In this document: positions 8,243-17,328 of the stretch, in pieces
Layout: every line of letters begins with the position of its first letter
Numbering within the stretch: position 1 is the stretch's first letter
NCBI RefSeq assembly: GCF_009933255.1
Contig: NZ_MAEI01000011.1
Span: 48,381-112,380 of the forward strand
Direction: 5' to 3'
DNA: 64,000 nucleotides
Origin: Enterococcus diestrammenae
GTDB taxonomy: Bacteria > Bacillota > Bacilli > Lactobacillales > Enterococcaceae
Position numbers and translations under genes: made by a program
The notes under the pieces: generated by a model
Told to the model about the DNA's origin: nothing
Seen by the model: only the letters and a program-made list of their open reading frames with translations
Databases searched by the model: none

Positions 8243-8959
8243 TTACTTCGACTGTTGTAACAGAGAAGTGATTTCTTTGCGACTTAATTGACGGAATTCG
8301 CCAGGCCGCAAGCCAGCTAAAGTCAACTCCCCATATTTTTCCCGTTTCAATTTTTGAACCGGTAAGCCGATTGCTTGAAACATATTTTTCACTTGATGAT
8401 TGCGCCCTTCATGAATCGTCAACGAGACAATACTCGTTTGAGCTACTTTATCAGTCGAAAGAATCTCATAGCGAGCCGGCGCCAAACGATGGCCTTCAAT
8501 CCGCATGCCTTTTGTTAATGGATAGAGTTTTTTTTGATCGGCAATGCCTTTGACTTTAGCCACATAGACTTTATCCACCTCGTGCTTAGGGTGAGTCAAG
8601 CGTTGGGCAAAGGCACCATCATTGGTTAATAACAATAAGCCCGAGGTATCGTAATCCAAACGACCAACAGGATAAATCCGTTCAGGTACATCAATGAAAT
8701 AATCCACTACGGTTTTGCGACCTTTGTCATCGGTCACTGCTGAGATGATCCCACGAGGTTTATACAAGACAAAATAAACCGGCTCTTCTTGATAAATCGG
8801 CACATCATCCACTTCGACGCGATCTTTAGGACCGGCTTTGGCACCAAGTTCTTTCATGGTGACACCATTGACCTTGACACGTCCAGCTAAAATCAATTCT
8901 TCTGCTTTCCGACGGGAGGCAATCCCGGCATGGGCGATTACTTTTTGCAATCTTTCCAT
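8243..8959 (-). CDS. rluB: 23S rRNA pseudouridine synthase RluB family
   Basis: A 238-residue RsuA/RluB-type pseudouridine synthase. An N-terminal S4 RNA-binding domain (MERLQKVIAHAGIASRRKAE to about residue 60) is followed by the catalytic domain with the motif VGRLDYDTSGLLLLTNDG, whose aspartate is the nucleophile. RluB family members modify U2605 of 23S rRNA (E. coli numbering). RsuA-type 16S activity is less likely given the scpAB context, where rluB is standard in Firmicutes. It overlaps the scpB stop by one base and is the last gene of the xerD-scpA-scpB-rluB run. No terminator is seen before the ribU promoter. Confidence 0.9.
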   Translation of the reverse strand: MERLQKVIAHAGIASRRKAEELILAGRVKVNGVTMKELGAKAGPKDRVEVDDVPIYQEEPVYFVLYKPRGIISAVTDDKGRKTVVDYFIDVPERIYPVGRLDYDTSGLLLLTNDGAFAQRLTHPKHEVDKVYVAKVKGIADQKKLYPLTKGMRIEGHRLAPARYEILSTDKVAQTSIVSLTIHEGRNHQVKNMFQAIGLPVQKLKREKYGELTLAGLRPGEFRQLSRKEITSLLQQSK

Positions 8960-9720
8960 TAGTTTTCCTCATTTCCTGATGGGAGGTTAAACCCCATCAA
9001 CTCGTGATCTTCTTCATCATCGATTTCTTTTGGTTGCATACCCGAAAAAGTTGGTGATGCACTAGATACGACTTCATCTTCTGAAGTTTCTGACTCATTG
9101 GCTTGGCGCTTTTGATCTTGGAAAAGCTCAGAAGCGGTATCAGCTTCAGCCAACTCCTCTTGATAACGGTCAAAGAAAAGATCCAGGGGCATTTCTTCAT
9201 CCAGTTCTGATTCCATTGCTTGAATATCTGGTAACTCCTGTAAATCCTTTAATCCGAAATAATCCATAAAGTAGGGCGTCGTCCCATACAAGATTGCCCG
9301 ACCAGGCCCATCTACCCGCCCTTTTTCTTCTATCAATTGACGAGCTACCAATTTTTGTACCGAACCGGAAGATTGGACCCCACGGATTTCATCCACCTCA
9401 ATGCGAGTAATTGGTTGTTTGTAAGCAATAATCGATAAGGTTTCTAAAGCCGCTTGTGACAGACGATTGGCTAACGGGGATTGGGCGTATTTTTTTAGTA
9501 ACGGAGCAAACTCCCGCTTTGTCGTCAATACAAAATGGTTCCCCACCTCTAAAATATTCAAAGCTGAAGTCCGGCTTTCCTGATAATCCTTTTGTAGTTC
9601 TTGAATCAAATCATAAACACCAGCCGTTTTGGTATTCAACAAAAAACTCAGCTCTTCCAAGCCAATGCCTTCGTCGCCTACCACAAACAGTAGCGCTTCT
9701 AGTTCACTCTTTTTGTTCAT
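8959..9720 (-). CDS. scpB: Segregation and condensation protein B
   Basis: A 253-residue kleisin-binding protein with tandem winged-helix domains (about residues 1-170), including ALETLSIIAYKQPITRIEVDEIRG, a highly conserved ScpB segment. It forms the Smc-ScpA-ScpB condensin that compacts and segregates origins. The C-terminal 70 residues are a long, acidic, probably disordered tail (EADTASELFQDQ through EIDDEEDHELMG), longer than in B. subtilis ScpB. Its start overlaps the end of scpA by 17 bases, consistent with coupled translation and a fixed subunit ratio. Confidence 0.95.
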   Translation of the reverse strand: MNKKSELEALLFVVGDEGIGLEELSFLLNTKTAGVYDLIQELQKDYQESRTSALNILEVGNHFVLTTKREFAPLLKKYAQSPLANRLSQAALETLSIIAYKQPITRIEVDEIRGVQSSGSVQKLVARQLIEEKGRVDGPGRAILYGTTPYFMDYFGLKDLQELPDIQAMESELDEEMPLDLFFDRYQEELAEADTASELFQDQKRQANESETSEDEVVSSASPTFSGMQPKEIDDEEDHELMGFNLPSGNEEN

Positions 9721-10468
9721 TTTGATTTTCCTTTTCTATAGGGTAAAGCATAATTTCACCATAATTTTCGGTTTGGACCACCTGTAACTGGCGGTTTTTC
9801 ATCAATTCCAACAAAGCCATAAAAGTGGTGACAATTTCTGATCTGGAGTAGGTCAAAAAATACGAACTAAGACTGCGACCCGTTTTCGATGTCAGCTGTC
9901 CCAGTGATGCTTGAATTTCTGCCATCTTTTCCTCGATAGTGTTTTCATCAGAAGCAATCGTCGTTTCCACTATTTGGCGTTTTTTGCGTTTTTCCAGCAT
10001 TTGATGAAAGGCCAAGAATAAATCGATAGTGGTTATTTGATGAGCTGGTAACAGGGGATTTTCTTCCTTGTAGTCATCCACATCCATCGGCTCTTTCGTA
10101 TAGTACTGACTTCGTTCCTCTTCTTTTTCCGAAAGCAATTCAGCCGCATATTTAAATTTACGATATTCCAACAGTTGGGTCACCAGAGCATCACGGGGAT
10201 CTTCTTCATATTCCTCAGCCTCTGGGGCAAACTCTTGTTTCGGTAAGAGCATTTGTGACTTGATTGCCATCAAAGTAGCCGCCATCACTAAGTATTCCCC
10301 AGCGACTTCTAATTCTAACGTAGTCATGGCATGGATATAGCCCATGTATTGCTCGGTAACTGCAGCAATCGGAATATCATAAATATCGATTTCCAGTTTT
10401 TGAATCAGATGTAACAAAAGGTCTAACGGACCCTCAAAAACATCCAATTTAATCTTGATCTCTTCCAT
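9704..10468 (-). CDS. scpA: Segregation and condensation protein A (kleisin)
   Basis: A 254-residue kleisin subunit of the Smc complex. The N-terminal EIKLDVFEGPLDLLLHLIQK motif is diagnostic. The domain that binds the Smc neck follows, and the C-terminal winged helix (VTTFMALLELMKNRQLQV) binds the Smc head. It bridges the two Smc heads and recruits ScpB. The gene is 26 bases after xerD and overlaps scpB. The length matches the family. Confidence 0.96.
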   Translation of the reverse strand: MEEIKIKLDVFEGPLDLLLHLIQKLEIDIYDIPIAAVTEQYMGYIHAMTTLELEVAGEYLVMAATLMAIKSQMLLPKQEFAPEAEEYEEDPRDALVTQLLEYRKFKYAAELLSEKEEERSQYYTKEPMDVDDYKEENPLLPAHQITTIDLFLAFHQMLEKRKKRQIVETTIASDENTIEEKMAEIQASLGQLTSKTGRSLSSYFLTYSRSEIVTTFMALLELMKNRQLQVVQTENYGEIMLYPIEKENQNEQKE

Positions 10469-10494
10469 GATCCGTTTCCTTTCTAGCGCCGTCT

Positions 10495-11385
10495 TTACGC
10501 ACGAGGGAAGTACTCTTTGTAGACGTCCGTCATCCGTTTTTTGGTGATATGGGTATAGATCTGAGTGGTGGAAATATCAGCATGCCCCAACAACTCCTGA
10601 ACGGTCCGCAAATCGGCCCCATTTTCCAACAAATGGGTCGCAAAACTATGGCGTAACGTATGGGGGGTCACTGTTTTATGGATTCCCGCTTGGCGCACGA
10701 TTTGCTTCAAATTTTTCCAAATGCCTTGTCGCGACAAACCGGTGCCATGATGATTAACAAAGAGATGTTCCTCTTCAGGATGCTTGGCAGTCAGTTGAGG
10801 TCGTGCTTCTTCCAGATAGCGTTGCACCCACGTAATCGCGTAATCTCCTAAAGGGACGATGCGCTCTTTGTCCCCCTTACCTAGAGTTTGCAATAACCCA
10901 ATACTTAAATGGAGGTCCTTGAGTTTCAAACCGATCAACTCACTCACCCGCAAGCCAGTGGCATACATGACTTCTAAAATCGCCCGATCCCGCAAACCCA
11001 AGAGATCTTTGGTATCCGGTGTTTCAATCAAGCGTTCCACTTCCGCCAAGCTCAAGGTATCTGGTAACCGCTGTTGCTTCTTCGGTGTTTCAATGTGTTG
11101 CATCGGATCATGCTCTGTATAACGTTCTTGTCGCAAAAACTGATGAAAGCGACGCAAACTAGAAATCATCCGAGCCAGGGTCGCTGAAGACTTGCCCGCT
11201 TTTTGTAAGGACTGCAAAAAACTTAGAATCATAAAACGATCAACCTCTTGCCAGGAGTTGACCTGTTCTTTTTGTAGATAAGCTAAATATTGATGCAAAT
11301 CTCGCCGGTAACTTTCGCGAGTGTTTTTCGACAGTCCCCGCTCAATTAGTAAATAATGAAGGTAATCCACGATTTGCTCTTCCAT
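10495..11385 (-). CDS. xerD: Tyrosine recombinase XerD
   Basis: A 296-residue site-specific recombinase that resolves chromosome dimers at dif with XerC. It has an N-terminal SAM-like DNA-binding domain (about 1-90) and a catalytic domain with all expected residues: Arg in TGLRVSELIGL, Lys in LGKGDKERIVPL, HTLRHSFATHLLENGADL, and the His and Tyr of LGHADISTTQIYTH. It heads the scpA-scpB-rluB operon, the usual Firmicute placement for xerD rather than xerC. A TGCTATGAT extended -10 about 25 bases upstream of the start could be its promoter. Confidence 0.93.
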   Translation of the reverse strand: MEEQIVDYLHYLLIERGLSKNTRESYRRDLHQYLAYLQKEQVNSWQEVDRFMILSFLQSLQKAGKSSATLARMISSLRRFHQFLRQERYTEHDPMQHIETPKKQQRLPDTLSLAEVERLIETPDTKDLLGLRDRAILEVMYATGLRVSELIGLKLKDLHLSIGLLQTLGKGDKERIVPLGDYAITWVQRYLEEARPQLTAKHPEEEHLFVNHHGTGLSRQGIWKNLKQIVRQAGIHKTVTPHTLRHSFATHLLENGADLRTVQELLGHADISTTQIYTHITKKRMTDVYKEYFPRA

Positions 11386-11733
11386 AGCAATCCCTCAACT
11401 TTCGCTTTACTATCATAGCAAATAACCAAGAATTACGATAGTAGAAATCTTCTTTCCCCGGATTTTTCAAGTTTTTCTTAGGTAAAACCTGATTTTGGAT
11501 ATTGTGAAAACATTGATTTAGTTTTGTAGTATAAGTAAGCTGGCGAGCCTTATTTTTTGGTCAATCATTCGTAAATCAAAAGCACTACGTCCAAAATCGC
11601 TAGGTGAAAACTCATTTTTCTCCACAATTACCACAGATAAAAAGAACCCACCGACTAACAATCGATGGGTTCTTTCGAGTTACGTTTCAGATAATAATCG
11701 TTTTCGGCGCCGTAAATCCCGGTCGCCAGCTGC
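11386..11733. other. Intergenic region between xerD and the CNNM-type gene
   Basis: About 350 bases with no supported gene. It holds the candidate extended -10 of xerD near 11410-11416 and the terminator of the upstream-lying CNNM-type gene at 11639-11675. Nothing else was recognised. Confidence 0.6.
11639..11675 (-). terminator. Intrinsic terminator of the CNNM/CorC-type gene
   Basis: Arms AAAGAACCCA and TGGGTTCTTT with an inner CGA/TCG extension. The minus-strand product ends in a T-run. Confidence 0.83.
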
Positions 11734-13110
11734 TCATCTGCGAGGTTCATCCTCTTCAAAATCTTTACGGAAATGGCGCCGTTCTTCTTCCGGTTCGACG
11801 TCAATATCCTCTGGGTCATGAAAGACGACACGGATTTTCAACACCCGAGAACCTTCCAACTCCTCAGAAATCAAGGTCACGTTGTCAATATCAAAAGACA
11901 GCACTTCATCAGCATCTGGGATAGTGCCCAACGCGGTGATTAAATACCCCGCCATCGTATCCACATCACTCATGTGCAGATTGGTCCCAAAGGCTTCGTT
12001 AAATTCGTCGATCAACATCCGCCCTTGAATAATATATTCGTGATCGGCAACTTTTTCATAGAGGGTTTCGACTTCGTCAGACTCATCATCGATTTCACCA
12101 ACGATTTCTTCCAACAAGTCCTCTAAGGTTACCAAACCAACCACGCCACCATATTCATCCAACAAGATAGCCATCTGGTTTTGCGTTTTCTTCAATTCAT
12201 ACAGTAGGTCATCAATAAAAACAGTTTCTGGAACAAACAACGGCTCTTGCAGTAATTCTTTGATCTGCAAATTGTCAAAACCATCTTTGAAAGAAGCTTT
12301 CAAAAGTGTTTTGGTGTGCAAAACCCCTACTACTTTGTCTTTATCATCGTTGTACACCGGAATTCGTGAATAGTTTTCAGCTAAAATCCCGCTGAGAATC
12401 TCGTGTACTGGATCATTGATATCCACCATGAAAGCATCTGTGCGGGGAACCATGACTTCGCGAGCTACTTTGGTATCCAAGGCAAAGATTCCCTGAAGCA
12501 TTTCCAGTTCATCCTCTTCAAAGACCCCTTCTGTTTCCAACATGTAGCGCATCTCGTCGCGGGTCATCTTGGTATCTTCATCGTCAAATTCCATCGGTGT
12601 AATCCGCGCCAATAAACTCGTAGAAGCCGAAAGTAACCAAACAAAAGGCTTCGCAATTATCCCGATAGCCCGAATGATTCCAGAGCTAAATTTAGCCACT
12701 TCTTCGGATTTATTCATGGCGATTCGTTTTGGATATAACTCACCAAAAACAATCGAAACATAGGTCAAAATCGCCAAGACGACAATACTTGCGATACTTT
12801 TGGCAGCCGCGGAATTTCCAAATACAGGTGCTAGCCGACTAGACAGGGTATCTGCTAAAGAAGCCCCTGACAAGATATTGACTAAAGTAATCCCCACTTG
12901 AATCGTTGATAAAAAGTTTGTGGGTTCTTGCAATATCTTTAATAATTTTTGGGATTTAGTATCCCCTTCTTCTGCTTTTTGTTCGATCCTATTTTTGTTG
13001 ACGGTGACGACAGCAATCTCGGATGCAGCCAGAAAGGCATTGATCAAAGTCAAGACGATCAACAACAGTATCTGTACAAAAAGCGACTGACTCTCGGGGT
13101 CAGCATTCAT
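11734..13110 (-). CDS. CNNM/CorC (HlyC/TlyC) family transporter-like protein
   Basis: A 458-residue membrane protein in three parts. A DUF21 (CNNM) transmembrane domain (about 1-190) contains a LLIVLTLINAFLAASEIAV segment and the FGELYPKRIAMN motif. A tandem CBS pair (about 215-335) follows, with MVPRTDAFMVD and NQMAILLDEYGGVVGLVT. A C-terminal CorC_HlyC domain (about 345-435) contains GTLPDADEVL-like sequence. Older annotation calls this family haemolysins; characterised members handle Mg2+ efflux or related ions. The CBS pair normally senses adenine nucleotides. It is monocistronic between two terminators. Confidence 0.88.
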   Translation of the reverse strand: MNADPESQSLFVQILLLIVLTLINAFLAASEIAVVTVNKNRIEQKAEEGDTKSQKLLKILQEPTNFLSTIQVGITLVNILSGASLADTLSSRLAPVFGNSAAAKSIASIVVLAILTYVSIVFGELYPKRIAMNKSEEVAKFSSGIIRAIGIIAKPFVWLLSASTSLLARITPMEFDDEDTKMTRDEMRYMLETEGVFEEDELEMLQGIFALDTKVAREVMVPRTDAFMVDINDPVHEILSGILAENYSRIPVYNDDKDKVVGVLHTKTLLKASFKDGFDNLQIKELLQEPLFVPETVFIDDLLYELKKTQNQMAILLDEYGGVVGLVTLEDLLEEIVGEIDDESDEVETLYEKVADHEYIIQGRMLIDEFNEAFGTNLHMSDVDTMAGYLITALGTIPDADEVLSFDIDNVTLISEELEGSRVLKIRVVFHDPEDIDVEPEEERRHFRKDFEEDEPRR

Positions 13111-13153
13111 AATGGCACTCTCTCTCTTTCATGTTGAAAATTAGTTTTAAGTA

Positions 13154-13179
13154 GAAAAAAACGTGGATAAATCCACGTT
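13154..13179 (-). terminator. Intrinsic terminator of the AI-2E family gene
   Basis: Arms ACGTGGAT and ATCCACGT with a two-base loop; the minus-strand product is followed by seven T. It separates the permease gene from the CNNM-type gene. Confidence 0.85.
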
Positions 13180-13230
13180 AAAAGCGTATCATAAAGCGGT
13201 TTTCTTTGCAATAAAAATAAATTGCTACAC

Positions 13231-14355
13231 CTAGCTATTTTTATCTGTCAACAAGGATTGCTTTTGCTTAGATTTGTCATCTCTGACTATGCGCGCCAAG
13301 AAAATCACGATTGTCCGACAGATGGCATAAAAAGGAACACCTAAAAAGATTCCTAGCAGCCCAGCAATATTTCCGGCTACCAACAAAATCAAAATAATCG
13401 TCAAAGGATGAATCTGTAGTGATTTCCCGATGACATTTGGATAGATAATATTGCCATCAATCTGTTGCACTACTAATACCACCACACAGCACAACAATGC
13501 TTGAACAGGTGAATGGAAAATTGATACCGCCACAGCAGGTAGCAAACCAAGATAAGGTCCTAAATAAGGGATTAGGTTGGTCACTCCAGCAAGCATGCCA
13601 AAAAGAAAAGCATAATCCAAACCGATCAGCAGATAGCCAATGAAGGTCCCAGTGGCTACGAAAATACACTCAATCGCCTGTCCACTGATATAGTTGGATA
13701 AGGTTTTGTTCATTTCGGCTAGCAATTCTACAATCTGCGTTCGGCGATTCTCCGGGAAAAAGCGTTGAACATTTGGTACTAGGCGATGACCGTCTTTTAG
13801 CATATAGAATAAGATAAAAGGAACCGTCACCACTAACATCGCTGTCGAAGCAATACCACCAACAATCGAACCTAAACTGGTGGATAAACCATTGATAAAT
13901 TGTTGAATCAAACCACCATAGGAGATATTCAGCTTATCAATTTGCTTTTCAATGTCCACGTCATTGAAGATTGGATTTTTAGCTAAATCGAGCGCCCAAT
14001 TTCTCACCGCTTTAACAAAGCTTGGCATACTTTCTGCCAAAGAGGTCAGCTGGTTCACCAAGCTTGGAATCACTGCTAAAATCGTCCAAATAATAATACC
14101 TAATAGCAGTAACAAAACAATGGCAATTGCTAAAATACGTTTCATTTTGGTAAGTTTTGTCAATAGGTTCACCACTGGATTCAGTAAATAATACAAGAAC
14201 CCTGCGATCAGTACTGGTGCAAATAACGTGGTAAAAAAGGTCACCACTGGTTGGAAGATAAACCCAATCTTGGTGGAAACCAAAATCAAGGTGGCTACAA
14301 CCAACAACTCTACCGACCAAAAGAGTAACTTAGAATTTTTCAGTTTCTCAAACAA
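13231..14355 (-). CDS. AI-2E family (PerM-type) membrane transporter
   Basis: A 374-residue polytopic membrane protein with about seven hydrophobic segments and the family's C-terminal AGVTNLIPYLGPYLGLLPAV motif. A conserved GNIIYPNVIGKSLQIHP segment follows. Characterised relatives include YdgG/TqsA (AI-2 release) and Na+/H+ antiporter-like members, so the substrate cannot be assigned. The start is taken as TTG at 14355 because GAGGAG lies eight bases upstream. The next in-frame start upstream lacks a ribosome binding site. It is divergent from the GNAT gene. Confidence 0.85.
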   Translation of the reverse strand: MFEKLKNSKLLFWSVELLVVATLILVSTKIGFIFQPVVTFFTTLFAPVLIAGFLYYLLNPVVNLLTKLTKMKRILAIAIVLLLLLGIIIWTILAVIPSLVNQLTSLAESMPSFVKAVRNWALDLAKNPIFNDVDIEKQIDKLNISYGGLIQQFINGLSTSLGSIVGGIASTAMLVVTVPFILFYMLKDGHRLVPNVQRFFPENRRTQIVELLAEMNKTLSNYISGQAIECIFVATGTFIGYLLIGLDYAFLFGMLAGVTNLIPYLGPYLGLLPAVAVSIFHSPVQALLCCVVVLVVQQIDGNIIYPNVIGKSLQIHPLTIILILLVAGNIAGLLGIFLGVPFYAICRTIVIFLARIVRDDKSKQKQSLLTDKNS

Positions 14356-14640
14356 AGGCACAACTCCTCTCAATCTAGACGACAATCAGCCATGAGTCGA
14401 GAACGCCCTACTACTTAGCTTTTGTCATGGCTCCATCATACCAAAAATCGCCCAAAAAGAATAACCCTAAGACAAATAAAAAAACAGCGCAATCCAAGGG
14501 TCATCAGGTATACTAGAGAAAAGCCTTTCCTACTAATAAAAGCTGTGACAGAAAAAAACACTGCGACAATAAACGGTCAGAATCAGCTAGCTAACTTATT
14601 TCTTAAGAAAATTTATACTTTATAAGGAGTGATTTCCACA

Positions 14641-15072
14641 ATGGTTATAGTTCACACGAAGGATACCATGAGCGATATTTACTTAGACGCCGTGAAGATT
14701 CGTCACCAAGTTTTTGTACAAGAACAAGGCGTTCCGTTAAACCGCGAGATTGACAAAGATGAAGCCTACGCCATCCACTTCGTCCTCTATGAAGACGGAC
14801 AACCCTTGGCCACCGCCCGCCTCCTGCCTTTAGCGGATCACAAAATCAAACTACAACGTATGGCCGTCGTAAAAACTAGTCGGGGGAAAGGACTGGGGCT
14901 AAAAGTTATCCAAGCCGCAGAAACCTTTGCCAAAGAACAGCATTTTACCGAAATTTTCCTAGGGGCGCAGTTAACCGCCGAAGCCTTTTATCAAAAAGCG
15001 GGCTATCTCCCCTACGGCAAACCCTTTCTCGACGCTGGCATCCAACATATTGCTATGAAAAAGAGGCTTTAG
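14641..15072 (+). CDS. GNAT family N-acetyltransferase
   Basis: A 143-residue single-domain acetyltransferase of the ElaA/YjcF-like group. The first helix and strand region (KIRHQVFVQEQGVPLNREID) is typical of that group. The acetyl-CoA-binding motif A is LQRMAVVKTSRGKGLGLKVI, with R-G-K-G-L-G as the pyrophosphate loop. YQKAGYLPYGKPFLDAGI near the end is the motif B region. The start is the ATG at 14641, twelve bases after GGAG; an in-frame GTG at 14629 overlaps the ribosome binding site. The substrate is unknown. Confidence 0.85.
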   Translation: MVIVHTKDTMSDIYLDAVKIRHQVFVQEQGVPLNREIDKDEAYAIHFVLYEDGQPLATARLLPLADHKIKLQRMAVVKTSRGKGLGLKVIQAAETFAKEQHFTEIFLGAQLTAEAFYQKAGYLPYGKPFLDAGIQHIAMKKRL

Positions 15073-15078
15073 CAAGTA

Positions 15079-15300
15079 AGAAAACCGAGCAGCCTTGCTT
15101 CCGGAGAATCCCTCAGGTGGTAATCGGGCCGGTAAATGCCAACCAAAGAACAGTCGTATTTTGCTAGTCCATTTTAGCGATTTCTACTTAGATGAACTTG
15201 CAAGGACAAATCCGGTTTACGTGTGACATTTCCCGGTCCAGCTACAGCTATTTCAATTTCTACGGAGCCAAATTTCACCATTCTTGTGTCATCGAAAAAA
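15079..15300. repeat. Dispersed intergenic repeat, copy at 15.1 kb
   Basis: The left module (15079-15197) resembles 43506-43626, sharing the exact blocks CCGGTAAATGCCAAC, TTAGCGATTTCT and CTTAGATGAACT. It is followed directly by the start of the right module (15232-15295, CCCGGTCCAGCTACAGCTATTTC), which resembles 50680-50720. The rest of 15073-15441 holds only the amidase terminator. The position is between convergent genes. Confidence 0.75.
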
Positions 15301-15390
15301 TCAGATGAACTTCTCTATAAACCTTGGTTCTCTATAAACCTTGGTAAAATGAGATTTCATATCGATTAAAACTTATACCTTAATCTATTA

Positions 15391-15443
15391 AAAAACAATC
15401 GTCGAAAGCAGCGCCGGACCCAGCTGCTTTTGACGATTGTTTT
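15391..15443 (-). terminator. Intrinsic terminator of the amidase gene
   Basis: Long arms AAAACAATCGTC-AAAGCAGC and GCTGCTTT-GACGATTGTTTT around a ten-base loop, overlapping the last bases of the amidase gene. A T-run follows on the minus strand. Confidence 0.87.
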
Positions 15444-16428
15444 ATTCTGCGACATATTGTTCCAAAGCCTTCAAAAGCCCCTGAGCAACTTTCTCGGGAT
15501 AATCCTCTTTGGTAATTTCCGATAAATCATGGTCACTATTGACATAGCCTAATTCCAACAACAAGCTGGTAGGAATATAGGTCTGACGAATGACATAGTA
15601 ATTGCCAAAACGTACATCATTGTTTGTTAAAGGCAGACTAGCTGCTAACTGTTGTGATACCAGATTTCCCAGTTTTTGACCATCCCGGTAGTAATAATAA
15701 GTGGTAAATCCATGGGCTTGATTGGGATAATCATAATTATCGTAGTGAATACTGATAAAAATATCTGGATTTGTCTTCAGCGAAAGCTTATTTACGTTTT
15801 CCAAAGAGAGCAAGGTATCGTCGGTTCTTGTATAAGTGACCGCCACACCATTTTCTTCAAGCAACTTACCAACGACTTTGACGGTATTTAGCGTCAAATC
15901 TTTTTCGTAGACATTGCCGTCCAAACTCTCAGCGCCAGTATCGATCCCGCCGTGACCAGCATCTAAGACGACCGACAATTGACTGACGTCGGTGGCTTTT
16001 TCCAAACGTTGAATTGTCTGCACTTCATTGGTATTGGCTTTAGGGATATACCCTTCTTTCCCAGAATCCGCCCGTACTTTGACATAGTCCCCTTCTGTCT
16101 TTATATAGGTGGCCCATTCCCCCCGATGGAGTTTGGTTAAGACTTCACTTTCAGTATCCGCTTTTTCCCGAACCGAAACATAATCATAGGGCGTTTCTTC
16201 CGCACTACTCGTATCATATAAGGCCGGATCGACATAAACTTCCACCATTTTTTCTTCTGTAACCCCTCGTTCTTTTGCCTCAGAAGTGGTGGTTGTCTGA
16301 AGGTCACTATTGGTGGTAGAAGTCTCAGGGGTGACTTCTGGTGCTTGATCTTGCATTTTCATCCCGGCGACAACGATACCGGTGGCCAGCGCTGCCAATG
16401 CGACTAGCCATAACCATTTATTTTTCAT
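15442..16428 (-). CDS. N-acetylmuramoyl-L-alanine amidase with SH3 domain
   Basis: A secreted or membrane-anchored peptidoglycan amidase of about 328 residues. An N-terminal hydrophobic segment (about 4-22) is followed by a Thr/Ser/Glu-rich linker, a bacterial SH3 domain (about 75-135, with YDYVSVREKADTESEVLTKL) and an Amidase_3 domain to the end. Zinc and catalytic residues are visible in VVLDAGHGGIDTG, the following YEKDLTL glutamate, FISIHYDN and LLLELGYVNS. It cuts the bond between muramic acid and the stem peptide. The start is set at the ATG at 16428; a GTG nine bases upstream has too short a spacing to AAAGGA. Confidence 0.92.
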   Translation of the reverse strand: MKNKWLWLVALAALATGIVVAGMKMQDQAPEVTPETSTTNSDLQTTTTSEAKERGVTEEKMVEVYVDPALYDTSSAEETPYDYVSVREKADTESEVLTKLHRGEWATYIKTEGDYVKVRADSGKEGYIPKANTNEVQTIQRLEKATDVSQLSVVLDAGHGGIDTGAESLDGNVYEKDLTLNTVKVVGKLLEENGVAVTYTRTDDTLLSLENVNKLSLKTNPDIFISIHYDNYDYPNQAHGFTTYYYYRDGQKLGNLVSQQLAASLPLTNNDVRFGNYYVIRQTYIPTSLLLELGYVNSDHDLSEITKEDYPEKVAQGLLKALEQYVAE

Positions 16429-16534
16429 ACGTCTCACTATTCCTTTGCTTTATCATCATCAATTCTACCTGATTTATCTTAAAAACGCCTTAAGTTTCAT
16501 CTGAATATCTATGTACACTCCTACTTTAAGGTGG

Positions 16535-16569
16535 AAAAAAACCGCTGCATTCCTTGTGCAACGGTTTTT
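16535..16569 (-). terminator. Intrinsic terminator of the DUF402 gene
   Basis: Arms AAAAACCG-TGCA and TGCA-CGGTTTTT with a short loop; both flanks are T/A-rich so it may work in both directions. Confidence 0.78.
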
Positions 16570-16573
16570 CTCT

Positions 16574-17107
16574 TCATTTTTGTGACAATTGCTTGTAGCG
16601 ATCATACCAGATATCGATATAGCCCTCAGAAAACGGTCCTTTACCATTATTAATCCAATCCACTAGAATCTTGACATTTTCTTTCAAAATAAAGTCAATA
16701 TCTTTCGGATAATGCATGATTTTCGAATGCAATTCATACTCATCCACATCTAGCAACCGTTTCTCACCATCTGGAAAAACTTTGATATCCAAATCATAAT
16801 CAATGTACTTCAAAGCTTCTTCATCTAACAAAAAAGGTGAGGCTAGATTGCAATAATAGGAAACCCCTTTCTCTCTGATCATCGCTATCACATTGAACCA
16901 GCATTCTTTATGGAAATAGACTATTGCTGGTTCTCGTGTCACCCAACGTCGGCCATCAGACTCGGTCACCAACGTGTGGTCGTTAACGCCAATCATTGAG
17001 TATTCACTAGTTTTCAATACCATAGTATCACGCCACGTTCGATGCAAATTGCCATCGTGTTTGTAACTTTGAATCGTTACAAACTCGCCTTCTTTCGGAA
17101 TTCGCAT
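16574..17107 (-). CDS. DUF402 protein, probable nucleoside tri/diphosphatase (Ntdp-like)
   Basis: A 177-residue DUF402/FomD-fold protein. The conserved block [20 protein letters not shown] is followed by [20 protein letters not shown] and [20 protein letters not shown]. These carry the acidic and aromatic metal-binding residues typical of this family, formerly UPF0374. The Staphylococcus relative Ntdp hydrolyses nucleoside tri- and diphosphates. The start is set at the ATG at 17107 behind GGAAGGG, dropping twelve upstream residues. It is a single gene between two non-coding gaps. Confidence 0.87.
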   Translation of the reverse strand: MRIPKEGEFVTIQSYKHDGNLHRTWRDTMVLKTSEYSMIGVNDHTLVTESDGRRWVTREPAIVYFHKECWFNVIAMIREKGVSYYCNLASPFLLDEEALKYIDYDLDIKVFPDGEKRLLDVDEYELHSKIMHYPKDIDFILKENVKILVDWINNGKGPFSEGYIDIWYDRYKQLSQK

Positions 17108-17328
17108 AATTACCCTTCCCTCGCAAGCATGATTGCTTATCAATTGAGGATTGTGACTACTGCCAAAGTAGATACCTAGCTAGCATTTGGTCAGATTATC
17201 TCAGTTTTCGAGCTTTGGACGACAAGTAGCAACAAAGAAAATCTAGCGAAATAACAGCAAAAAATATCTAGAGTGGTGTGTCATAAACCCAGCATCGAAA
17301 ATATTATATCAATAAAAGCTAGGATTGA

